Shown: positions 21,768 through 32,314 of the stretch, in pieces
Layout of the letters: every line of letters starts with the position of its first letter
Numbering within the stretch: position 1 is the first letter of the stretch
NCBI RefSeq assembly: GCF_030272615.1
Contig: NC_081413.1
Location: 556,107,136 to 556,165,135 of the forward strand
Reading direction: 5' to 3'
DNA from: Cryptomeria japonica
Taxonomy: Eukaryota; Streptophyta; Pinopsida; Cupressales; Cupressaceae
Length of the DNA: 58,000 nucleotides
Notes under the pieces: generated by a model
Told to the model about the DNA's origin: nothing
The model's database searches: none
What the model saw: the letters and a program-made list of their open reading frames with translations, nothing else
Program-made: the position numbers and the translations under genes

Positions 21768-22340
21768 AGATTGCTTCATTTTAGCATCACCAGTAAACTC
21801 CACAAGATCATTAGCATGTTTAGATGATGGAAAACGATTTGCATCTCTAAGAACGATTTCTTCTGCAACAACTTTGAGAAGAATATAGAAGTAGCACATA
21901 AATTAGGACAAGCTTGAAAGATAATATTGCTATAGCCATTCCAATAGTCATGTTTGTAAACTAGATGCAAATGCAACCTTTCTATTTTGCTCCATATCCT
22001 ACTGTGTGGCTCATGTAACGACACACTAGCAAAAGATTTTGGCTCTCCATTTGCCATTTTAAGTACCTGAAAGTTTTCTAAAGCCTTTTCAACAAATCTA
22101 ATCTCTTCAAATTTTGTAGAAGCGCTATTCATGAGGTGACATCTCATTCAGGCAATTTGTTAAAACAATGGGATGCAACATCAATCTCCTAACAATCCTA
22201 TAGAATCCTATTTTTAGTGTATGCCGACGTGTTCCAGACCATTTCCACTCAATATATGAGTCTAGGAGTTGATTAAAGAAGTTTGGAGTAGTTTTGGATT
22301 TCGTTGGGGACCATTGTAAAGCCATACAACACCCTTACCT
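21768..22340 (-). pseudogene. Unidentified coding remnant
   Basis: Read on the minus strand, this shows protein-like sequence in consecutive pieces: a Trp-rich part (SYIEWKWSGTRRHTLKIGFY), a middle part (KFEEIRFVEKALENFQV, then RIWSKIERLHLHLVYKHDYW) and a C-terminal part after a frameshift (EIVLRDANRFPSSKHANDLV) ending at a stop near 21768. Composition is balanced, unlike the surrounding AT-rich sequence. I do not recognise the family. It may be a host gene fragment or the tail of an unrecognised transposon protein. Confidence 0.35.
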
Positions 22341-23676
22341 GTCGCAACAGGGAAATTTAGATCTATAGCATGTCTGTTAATTATATCTAGTTTGATTCTT
22401 TGTGATTTCAACGAGTTTTGTGTGTGGGAGCAGGCCTGGAATTTGACAGGCTATATGGTCGTTTTTGCATTTTTAGATCGTATATTACAACTAATAAAAT
22501 TAGTAGACCGTATATATGGAGAAGCTATTTTTTCCAAAAACCGTATATATGACACTTAAAACTTATTAATAAACCGTAAAAAATTATAATAGGTAATATA
22601 TATTGATATATATTATTTTACAACGTTTATTATAAATATATGAATTTATTTAGAATATTTTAAAATGATAGGATTAAGATATAATTGTTTTCTAATTTTA
22701 TATGAATTTTTAGTATGTTTTTTTTTATATAAATTTAGAAACTTTGTCAATTTATTTTTTAACATTTTTTATAAGATTGTTTTAAATATCAATATAGAAA
22801 CTTCTAACAATTGAAATGATAAGATATAACCATTTTTAATTTTTTTAAATATTGTAATAAAAAAATCTAAAATAGTTTTTATTTTTATAATAAACAAGGT
22901 TTTTTGGTGTGAATTTAGAAACTTACAAGTAAATTTAAGATTTTTTCAGTGCATTACTAATTTATCATTGTTTTTAAAAATTTTACTTTTTTTTTCATGG
23001 AATTATTTATTTTGGACTGGAACTTTAATTCTATGAAGATTAAAGAATTTATATTAAACTATTCACAAATTAAAAAAAAAAAATCACACTTAACATTTTT
23101 TTTAAAACACAAAATGAAAGGCATTAGAATGACTAAACCATCATAAAAAATTCATATGACAAGGAAGGGTGGTCGTCAAATTCCAAGCCTATGTGGGAGT
23201 CATCTTTCTTGGTGTTGTCCTGACAGGGTTTGACTTTGGTGTGTTGGACTTGAATGGGAAACTAGCTAGGTGAATATACTTGATGCCCTTCCTATTACAA
23301 AGTGTCCACTGTCCATTTGTAGACCTTCAACACTTGTCTTCACCATATATTTCATGGTATTTGTTGTTGTACTCAGTTGGAAGCTATGTATGCTAAATTG
23401 GTGTTGATTCAATGATGTGCATACCACTGTCTTGCCCAGATCTGTAATCAACATTATTGAATAACTTAATCAACACTTTATGGTCACTATTATCAATTAT
23501 TGGCCTGTTTATGTTGATGTCTCATATTAGCCAAGTTATATGCACTTTGAATATATATCAAAAATTTATTTTGTCTTCAACGTGTGTACAAGACTAGACA
23601 TACTCAGAACAAGTGATTTAAATTCTCTAGTATCGATAATGAAATCTGTTTCAGGTTGGCTTTGTATGGGCTCATG
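22341..23676. other. No gene recognised
   Basis: Very AT-rich with A and T homopolymers (22560-23110). CCGTATATATG recurs near 22510 and 22545. Nothing coding. Confidence 0.55.
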
Positions 23677-24020
23677 TTTATGCCGAGAGGCATCTACAAT
23701 GACATCAAAATGTCCTTAAACAAAAATCCATTTTTGAAACAATTTGACATGCAAATGACAGATAAATGCATGAAATATGCCATGTTTCATCTTTTGTGGA
23801 CGTGTTATTTTATTACTCCAAATAAAATAGAACCCTCGCCACTTGTCTCTAGCTAGATTCACAACTTGTTGCATGCGGGACTTTAATGAATTTGTATTCT
23901 TCATTTTTAGTATTTTAGAAACACATTTATTTAACAAATGATTCTCTTCTATTATAAGATATCTCTCGACATATTTTGCATATATTTTTAAAATATAAGT
24001 ATACTAGTTATATTTTAGGC
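23677..24020 (+). repeat. Direct repeat, copy B
   Basis: Partner of 20138-20510 in the same orientation, ending about 80 bases before the E3 LTR. The short ORF starting at its MPRGIYND segment differs from copy A mostly at amino-acid-changing sites, so it is not a conserved protein. Confidence 0.75.
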
Positions 24021-24099
24021 AAATATATTAAAATGTTTGTGTTCTAATTCTTAGTTTTTTTATTACACCGCATGTTAAATATTTATATAAGATGATAGT

Positions 24100-25576
24100 T
24101 GTAGACGTATAAAAATGACCATATTCTTAAATGAATATTTAACGTTCATTTTATTCTCATTCCTCTATTTAGTTAAATCTAATTTAATTAAATCATCCAC
24201 ACTCTTCTATTTAAATTAAATAAATTATTCAATTTATTTATTTAAATTCACTTAAGTCCTTTATATCATTTAACTGAATAAATCATTTTATTTAATTAAA
24301 TCCTTTCTCTCTACTTTTTAATTAAATTTACATTTAATTAAATAGTTTACCCTAATTAAATAAATCTAATTTATTTAAATCCCCAACTTGCAACCAAATT
24401 GAAATAAAACAATTTATTTTAATTAAATCCTATTATCCCTCATCCACTTGCATTTTCCTACATCTCCCACTTGCCTCCTAACCCTCTTCCTAAATTCTTC
24501 TAGAACCTATCCAATCCTAATCAATTAACCTAAACCCATCAATTATCCCCTTTCCCTAAATTTGAGGAGGTCACTTCACAAATTTGGAGTAAAGTCTTCA
24601 AAAGGCATTAAAGCCTTTGTGCCTTCAACAAGCTAACTTGTTGAAAACCCCCAAATTTGGAAGGACTCTTACAAATTTGTCCCCAAAGTTTTCCAAACCA
24701 TTAATGGTTAACTAACCCTTAGTGGCATGATTGGAGACTTTTTGCCTAACTCAACCCTCTTCTAACCCAAGGGTCTCATCAAGCATTCATTGCTTTGACC
24801 ATGGTTATCCCTTTAACCTTTGCACAAGAGTTTACCCCTTGGGTAAAAGCTTTATCCATTGGATAACCCTAACCTAACCTTAACCCTTACCTTCTGGGGT
24901 AACCATGAGGTCTTCTCAAGCATTTAATGCTTCTTACCTCTCCTCTCAAGCAGTCTTATGTTGGCAATTGTCACCATTTCATTGATGGAAATTGTAAACA
25001 TGGATTGATAACTTTCAATCCTGACCCTTGATAAGATTATCCAATCTTGACCATCCATTGCCCTGTTTCTTCTATAAATAGAGCCCTCATTCCTTCATTT
25101 TTAGATCCAAGTTTTTAGCATCACACTTATACTCAATTTTAGCATGCATTTAGCCTCTCTTTGTAATAGGAATTAATCTAATAAGCATTTTAGAGCATTT
25201 CTATTATCATTAGCTTAAATCATATAACTAGTATATCATGTTAGGATAGTATTATTACTAATCTTGTCATCTTATAATCTTGTTTAGCTCATTTAATAGA
25301 ATTGTGCATAAATAGGATGTATTTCATGTTAAAACTTAATCTAAAGCATCCCTCGTTCTTGCATTCGCCATCCCTAAGTCACTTTGCTCAGTAATGTGAG
25401 AGCAAAGGTACTGGCTTGAGGGACCTTGTGAGATAGAGAACCATGAAACCCACCTTGGGAAGTTGAGTCATTCCTCATGACTCCATAACTTGCACCAAGA
25501 GTCCCATGGGTGTGTGGACAAGTCCTTTGAATATTTTCACATATTGAGTTTCATTGAACCGCTTTTCCCGCATACA
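24100..25576 (+). mobile_element. E3 5' LTR
   Basis: 1477 bases starting TGTAGACGTATAAAAATG and ending CCCGCATACA, with TGTA/TACA ends, directly before a tRNA-Lys primer-binding site. The 5' half is AT-rich with AATTAAAT runs. The matching 3' LTR is not in the window; after the integrase the element is interrupted at 46624. Confidence 0.82.
25073..25080 (+). promoter_or_regulatory. Candidate TATA box of the E3 LTR
   Basis: TATAAATA after TTCTTC, followed by AGAGCCCTCATTCC, about 500 bases before the LTR end. This is typical placement for LTR transcription start. Confidence 0.6.
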
Positions 25577-25580
25577 TTTC

Positions 25581-25598
25581 TGGCGCCCACCGTGGGGC
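25581..25598 (+). other. E3 primer-binding site, tRNA-Lys
   Basis: TGGCGCCCACCGTGGGGC, from memory a perfect complement of the plant tRNA-Lys 3' end including CCA, four bases after the LTR end. Confidence 0.9.
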
Positions 25599-25679
25599 AT
25601 AACCCCATAAATAAAATCTTTTTTTGAATCTAACCATCTTTGCAGGTACGCGAGAAAGGAGAATCAACATGTGGGGAAC

Positions 25680-25905
25680 ATCCCTTAGTTCATCTGGTTA
25701 ACATTCTAGCGCATCTGGTACACTGTTCAGCACGTGGGACTCATTTCCTAGTGCATAGAAACCATCCCTTAGCGCATAGGATTTTAACATTTTTTTTAAA
25801 TCTCGGCACGAGAACTTAATCGAACAGTGCATCGGGCTAACAGTTCAACGCTTCGGGTTCTTTTGATAGTGCATCGCAGGTTTTCTGTAGCGCATCACAG
25901 ATAGA
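25680..25905 (+). repeat. E3 TAGCGC-type array 1
   Basis: Degenerate units such as CTAGCGCATCTGG, CAGCACGTGG, CTAGTGCATAG, TTAGCGCATAGG, ATAGTGCATCG and GTAGCGCATCA, spaced about 20-25 bases. Confidence 0.75.
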
Positions 25906-26574
25906 AAATGGGAAATAATTTGTAACAGAGACTTAAAAAATTAGACTTGTGGAAGTCCACGAAACCATCCTCTTGTTAACTAATTGACTGGTTTTCTGCA
26001 GGTTACTAACAATTTGATTGCAGGTTTGGAGTCTATTTTATGTAGGCTAGAATTAAAGTAGTTTAAATTTTACTAACTTTTCTAAGTTAGTTAAGATTCA
26101 AATTCCTTTCATTTCTTGTTTAAATAAAATTGAACTCACACCTTATTTTGGGCAACTAAAAAGAACAACAAATAAATCTTTCTTGCTTTCTTAGGAGAAA
26201 ATTTTTCATTTTTGGGCTCTAAAAAGAACCATCAAATTTCATTTCTGCAAGGGGCTTTTAAAAGGAACCTCACCATCCTTTGGTGTTTCAAAGGATCAAC
26301 TTTTAAATTTTTGCAAGGTAAAAGAACTTCACTTGTCCAAATTCATTCAAAGTTAAAGAGGGAAGATCTTCCCCTTTAGTCGATTTCTTTTGTTGACCAA
26401 ACATCGAAGTTTTGCTTTGTTGACCAGATTCTTTTCCTAGATCAAATAATCATTGATTTGAAGAAATAAAAGGAACACCATGTTTTTGTGGAGCAATATC
26501 TCTATATAGATTTTACCAAATCATTGCAATAAAAGGTTAAAAAGAACACTTGTTTGCTTTGTTGCAAAAGTGGA

Positions 26575-27120
26575 AGGAATATACTCTCCCCTTAACTGGG
26601 TGATCAAAAGGCTAGACCACTCTTACGCTTTCAGTGTTTATTGCATTAAATCCTTTAGCAGGCCTGCCCTCCCAAGGAGTTGAACAACTCTTAAAGCCAT
26701 TATTTGGTCGGTGTGAGGGGAACGACCTAAGTGGGGAATGACTTTGACGCCAAGTGTTCCAACCCACTATAATCAAAAGTGGAAAGTGATGAAAGTCCTT
26801 TTCAACGGTTGTGCATAGTGATTGGCTTTCCACCAGTATTGTTATGATATGTAAAGACTTTGTTCTAAAGGTTGGGAAGCCTCTTGAGAGAATTTATCAC
26901 TCACGACCGAACGGGAAGCCTGGTTACGAACTTTAGCATTAGAAACTTTGAGCCGAGTCAGTATCCAAACATTTGTAATATCATAGTGAAAGGGTGGGGA
27001 AGAATCCGCCCCAAAGATCACTCACCATATATCTGCCAAGATAACTACTCAATTTTGAAGCAATTCACTTTGGGTTAATTCTAACAAAAGGCAAAAAAAT
27101 GGGTGCCCCCTAGGGGGTGA
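26575..27120 (+). repeat. E3 leader block shared with E2 and E4
   Basis: Contains TTTAGCAGGCCTGCCCTCCC (26655-26674) then GAGGGGAACGACCTAAGTGG, matching the reverse complement of 37880-37940 (E4) and 5120-5180 (E2). No reading frame is shared, so it is likely an RNA or DNA signal. Confidence 0.75.
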
Positions 27121-27388
27121 CAAGGTTGTTTGAGCTGATAGAGTATCGAGACTAGTGGGCTATGGTATTACTTATGACCCTTGAATAAAGAGTCTGACTA
27201 AATTGTATTTTTTTATATCTGAAACCTATTAAAACACTAGGGATTTGAACACATCCTTGTAGAACATACACTCATTGTTTAGACTAAGTAGAATGGTTAC
27301 CTCTTTTGTGTCATGCTTTCATCCATCATCATTAAAAACAAAGTTCAAAAATTGCAGAAAACCACCAAGTCAAACTACCTGGGCAATT

Positions 27389-27756
27389 TAGCGCGTAAGA
27401 ACAACATCTTAGCGCTTGAAAACCATATTTTAGCGCTTAAAAGCTTCAACTTAGCGCATTTATTCTGAACTTTAGCACATAATCAGTCCAAAAATCAACA
27501 ATTCAAAAACTTAGCACTTTCTGAAAATAGCCTAGCGCGTTGAAGCAACAGCTTGGCGCTTCCGGATCAAGCACTAGCGCTTTGGAGTCATCAGTTAGCG
27601 CTTTAGAAGCCCATATTAGCGCATAAAATTTTCAAAATAAAACAAACTCAAACAATCTTGTTAGCGCGTCAAAAGGGCAGCTTAGCGTGTGGAGTTTATT
27701 TTGTAGCGCGTTGCGAAAATTCAGTAGCGCATTTGGTTTCTATCTTAGTGCATAGT
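27389..27756 (+). repeat. E3 TAGCGC array 2
   Basis: I count 11 exact TAGCGC and five near matches (TAGCAC, TGGCGC, TAGCGT, TAGTGC) in about 370 bases, mostly 20-23 bases apart, in a region otherwise poor in CpG. Confidence 0.85.
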
Positions 27757-28207
27757 AGAAACTGAGAAAACAGGGGGCAAAACATAAGCTATTTTTGAAA
27801 AATCTAAAAATAATTTAGGAAGCCTTCTTTCTTCAGCTTGAACTTCCTCAAACAGAGAATCAAATCGAAGTATCAAAACTACTCCAAAAGAAAGTTTTTC
27901 GTAAAACAAAGCTGTCCAAATCCGAAAAACTAGTCAAGGGATAAAACACATCTCTCCTATCAAAATCAGGAAACATCATCACACATATCAAAAGGTCCTT
28001 CAATCAAGCGGGTTTTTATCCAAAAATATACTTGTTTTAAACTCCAAGTTGTCAAATCGAATTTCCATATCAGGAAAGCTCTTATTCCATATCATTTGAG
28101 ACGCTTTGTCGTGAGGGGGCATCTAAACCTTCATTTGATAAAATAAAACTTAAGTTTCGAAACAAGATAACTAAATCCAAAACAAAGCAAAGGAAACCAT
28201 TGATCGC

Positions 28208-28600
28208 TTGTGCATGACTAATCCTCATATTCTGAGAAGAAAGAGTATTTATCATAACACTAAGTTGAGAAAACAACAACTCGATTCTCTAAAACTTGCC
28301 AAGCGGAATAGGTTTTTATATATCAATCGCCAACTCTTCAAATCTCATCAAACATTCCTCTGTCATATGCGCTTGTATCTTCAAGACAAAACAGACGAAT
28401 TTGACAAGGAACCATTGAGGAGTAGAGCATTCTGTCAAAAATTAGCATTCAGTCAACGCCTAAATCGAGGAGGAAAGATCAATCCGGCTTTCTTACCCAA
28501 AGTGTGCATCACTTATGATATACCACGATTTGCACCACCAACCCCTGAGCAAAACATCAAAGAGGAGTTCGTTCCCTTTGTCACAAAAATTTTCTACTAG
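28208..28600 (+). CDS. E3 ORF1, small basic protein upstream of gag
   Basis: A 130-residue open frame 60 bases upstream of gag. It is very basic in the first half (RRKSIYHNTKLRKQQ, KLAKRNRFLYINRQLFKSH), then RGGKINPAFLPKVCITYDIPRF and a Pro/Phe-rich end. No family motif is recognised. Some Tat/Ogre-lineage plant elements are known to carry an extra ORF before gag, and the position fits. It is the only unbroken frame of its size in the E3 leader. The true start could be later than the first ATG. Confidence 0.5.
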   Translation: MCMTNPHILRRKSIYHNTKLRKQQLDSLKLAKRNRFLYINRQLFKSHQTFLCHMRLYLQDKTDEFDKEPLRSRAFCQKLAFSQRLNRGGKINPAFLPKVCITYDIPRFAPPTPEQNIKEEFVPFVTKIFY

Positions 28601-28660
28601 ATACCCGTTGTTACTCACTCTCAACGAAACAAACAAAGCGAAACACAACCAGAGTCCAGC

Positions 28661-30200
28661 ATGGATCGAAGATTATCAAACCCTTTCGAATATCCAAATC
28701 TAGAAGAAACCAAAATTTATGAGGAACTCCTCCAAGAGTGTCAAAAAAGCTCTTCATTTCAAAAACTTGTGGAAAAACTCATGGAAAATGACAAAGAAAA
28801 ATACCTACTCATTCTCACAAGCAAAGGAGTTAAACTCCCTAAAGACTTCGATACTGACATATTTAGAACAAGGTCTCGAGATTATGATTATCAAGAATGA
28901 CAAAGAGAGGAGGAGGCACATGACCCTGAACAAAACATACCTAAGCAAAATCTACCAGAACAAAATTTACCCAAGCAAAACATCCCTGAACAAAACATAC
29001 CCCAACAAATGCCATTCCAGCTTAGAAACAATGCGAGGGAAGAACTCTTCCCTTGGAAAACAAATGCGCCTTTGATTGCTCTCACTCAACAAATGCAAAT
29101 GTTGCAAAGACAAATGTAAGACATGCAACAAGGGACAACAGTACGGTATTCCTTGAATGAAATTTGTCCTTATCCTTTTGACAGATGGTTAAACATGGTA
29201 CCTTTTCCCCCAAACTCGAATATTCTCAAATTTGACAAATATGATGGGAAAAGCGATCCTCATGATCATGTTCAGGAATTTTGTACCATGAGTCTTGAAT
29301 TTGCCCATGATGACACCTATTTGATGAGGTTATTCCCAAGAAGCTTGGGAGGACAAACAATGGAATGGTTATCCAAAATCACACCTCCTATCAGATCCTT
29401 TGATGAGTTAGTCAACAAATTCATTATGCAATATTCCTACAACATGCTATCACTATGCTAAATGTGTGTAATACCAAGCAGAAAAACAATGAAACATTCA
29501 TGGTATTCCTTCAACGTTGGCGACGTATGGTTTCGAGATATCCTCGAGATGTGCCCGAAAAGAAAAAAATGGAAATTTTAATCGACAACTTGAATAGTGA
29601 GATGACTTACATACTCAAACTTCAATGCATACCATCTTTTCCAAATTGATTGAAAATGACATCCAAGTAGAGGAGGCATGTGTCAAGAAAGGAACATTGA
29701 AATTCTTCAAAGAAGGAACAAATTCATCCAACTACAACAACCAAAATAACAACAACTTAGACAAATCTTGATTTTGGACCAGAAACAAAAACACTGGAAA
29801 TGAAGGAGGAAACAAATCAAATGATGTAAAATCCAAGAAACTAGTGTTGGCTTTATCAGGAAATCCTCAAGCTACAAAGAATCCAAAAGGTGCTAACCAA
29901 GGTACTAACACTTATGCACCAGCTACCAATCAAGATCATCTCAACACCAACAATACCCAAAGCAATAACACCAATTGAGGACCTAATACAAATTCACGAG
30001 GTAACACCAACAACTTTACAAAACGTGTCTACACACCATTAGGGCAATCATTGGAGTCAGCATTTAGAGAACTCTTGGCAAACAAAATTATCTCCTTACC
30101 AACAATCAATAACTTTGAACCACAAATCAAACCACCCTAGTGGAATGACTCACACTTTTGTGATTTTCATAGAAACAAAGGTCATCAAACAAATGATTGC
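28661..30200 (+). pseudogene. gag: E3 gag, Tat-type Ty3/gypsy
   Basis: Starts at ATG 28661. The N-terminus is helical (EYPNLEETKIYEELLQ), then a Gln/Pro repeat tract of QN(I/L)P units. The capsid domain has LKFDKYDGKSDPHDHVQEF, MRLFPRSLGGQTMEWLSK and FMVFLQRWRRM. An Asn/Thr-rich linker leads to a CHHC-type zinc knuckle CDFHRNKGHQTNDC at 30159-30200. Stops (28898, 29117, 29769, 29976, 30138) and two frameshifts (about 29445 and 29645) inactivate it. By family, Gag packages the RNA through the zinc knuckle. Protease follows without a gap. Confidence 0.87.
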
Positions 30201-31349
30201 ATGAGACTAAAAAACATTGTTCAAGACATGATTGATAGAGGTGATTTAACAGTCGATGGTCTCAAGACAAATGGTGACCATGGAGCCTTTAAGAATCCTC
30301 TTCCCAACTACAACAAGGATGGAGCTTCAACCTCAAACAATACACGTGGAGCTCGTATCAATCACATATACAATAACACCATCAATCATATATTAGCTGA
30401 GGACAATCAAGTAAACGTCATTACGATCAAAGACAAGTGTGAACATGCATCTTTCAATGTAACCACCAGAGCTCAAAAATATGTCTTGAAGGGACATAAG
30501 TCAACAACAAACACCATACCCAAGATTCAATATGATCTAGTTAGTCAACTGCGCAAAACTCCTGCTCAAATATCTATACTGGAGTTACTGAAACTTTCGC
30601 CAAAACACAAAGACATCTTGGAACAAGCCCTATTGGAAACAAATGTACCTCAAGATCTGGATGCTGACAAATTCCAAGCCATGGTGGCTCACATGACAGG
30701 GCCTCATAACCTTACCTTTTTCGAGCATGATAATATCTCATTAAGCCATCCTCACAATACTCCACTCCACATTGAAGTCTTGGTCTACAAGCATCGAGTC
30801 AAAAGAGTATTAATAGATGGAGGAGCTGGACTCAATATCTGTACCTTGAAACTTATCTGTGCATTAGGCTTCTCTGAGCAATCTATTGATCCATGCAAAA
30901 AGATCACTATCAAAGCATATGATGATGAAGAAAGATCATCCAAAGGAACAGTAATGTTTCCAAAAGGATACTATGTGCCAAGTCTTAGACATAGATCTCA
31001 CATATAATATCTTATTGGGTCGACCTTGGATACATGAAATGCAAGCAGTACCTTCTACTTATCACCAATGTGTCAAGCTCCCCTACAATGGACAAGAGAT
31101 TTCTATATCAGCAGATCATAACCCTTTTCAACATTGTAATGTTATGGGGGCAGCCCAAGACAGCTTGGTTCCACATAATAGAGAAAAACAAAGTTCCTTG
31201 GCAACAGATCTTCAGCAAGAAAAATCTAAATCACTATCTATGGATTTCAAGTAGAAAATGAAAATCAAAGAGAAAGGCATGGGAGAATACTCTTTAGAAC
31301 CCTTGTGTTTAGCCAACTTACCAGCATCACCTAAATCTCATGGATTACC
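30201..31349 (+). pseudogene. E3 protease region
   Basis: It continues in frame after the zinc knuckle. The aspartic protease core is RVLIDGGAGLNI, with the active-site Asp at 30815-30817 in the D-G-G-A form, followed after a frameshift near 30970 by YNILLGRPWIHEM. A stop at 31252 and the E4 insertion at 31349/31350 end it. The protease processes the Gag-Pol polyprotein. The protein continues at 40118 on the other side of E4. Confidence 0.82.
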
Positions 31350-32300
31350 TGAAGAGGGGAAAACGGATTAGAAGGTCAAATGATCAAAACATAATGAAAT
31401 AAACATGAAAATATTAAAAACATAAAGAGACCATTTCACCTTGCTATTTTACCTTCTCCTTCGGATTGAGCTTGATGAAGTGAAGGCGTCCCTTGATGAT
31501 GCTCCACTTGATGTGCTCCTTTGATTGCTTGTGATGTGGAATGCTCTCCTTTGTGCTCAACAAGATGGATTAAGGATTTGATTTGAGTAATGAATTATGA
31601 ATTTGATAGATTTGAGAGAGGATTAGAAGAGGATGAGAGGAGAATTGAGTAGCATGAGGATGCTATGAGAAGTGGATCATTTGTGAGGATAATAAGCTCC
31701 AATTTATAGATTGGAGGAGGCCAATGGAGGGCCAAGATTGATTTGATTATGAATGGTTGAGATTGATTTTAGATAAAAGGCATGGATTAAGGGTGTCTTG
31801 GGAAAATAAACAGGAATATAAAATTCCTTTGGAAAAAGAGGGGAAAATTTTGAATTTCATACTTGAGGAATTAAAAATTCCAAAATAAGGATGTATTGAG
31901 GGATTCAAAGAAATTTGAATTTCTTTGAGAGACTCAATGTTGATGTGACATGAGTGGGAATTAAAAATGGGAGAATAATGATAAGCATGATTATGAGAGA
32001 TTCTAGAAGGATTAATTAGGATAAGTGGGATTAGGAAAAGGTGATTTGTAGGAATCTCATGACTAGGTTAATTAAATAGAATTAATTAACTGAGTGGGTT
32101 TAGAGGAAATAATTATTGAGATGACTTTAGAAGAATAGGGGAATAATTAATTTATTTGATAAATTAATTATTTGACTATAGTGACAAAATTAATTAAATT
32201 AGATTTAATTGATTCTAAGAGGAATAAGGATAACACAATTAAATTAATTAATTATGTTGTTAGGCGTAAATTAATTAAATATTAATTTTAGGTGTCTACA
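31350..32300 (-). mobile_element. E4 3' LTR
   Basis: In element orientation it starts TGTAGACACCTAAAATTAA (32300) and ends CCCCTCTTCA (31350). AATTAAT-rich with an 11-base-arm palindrome near 32146-32170. A TATA-like ATTTATA (minus strand TATAAAT) lies at 31702-31708. Confidence 0.92.
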
Positions 32301-32314
32301 TTTTTCCCCTCTTT
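32301..32314 (-). other. E4 polypurine tract
   Basis: Plus strand TTTTTCCCCTCTTT reads AAAGAGGGGAAAAA in element orientation, directly upstream of the 3' LTR. This is the plus-strand priming site. Confidence 0.85.

Noticed and set aside
27389-27756. CRISPR-like spaced repeats
   Set aside because: The repeated core is only about six bases, degenerate, with similar AT-rich spacers, and lies in a plant retroelement leader.
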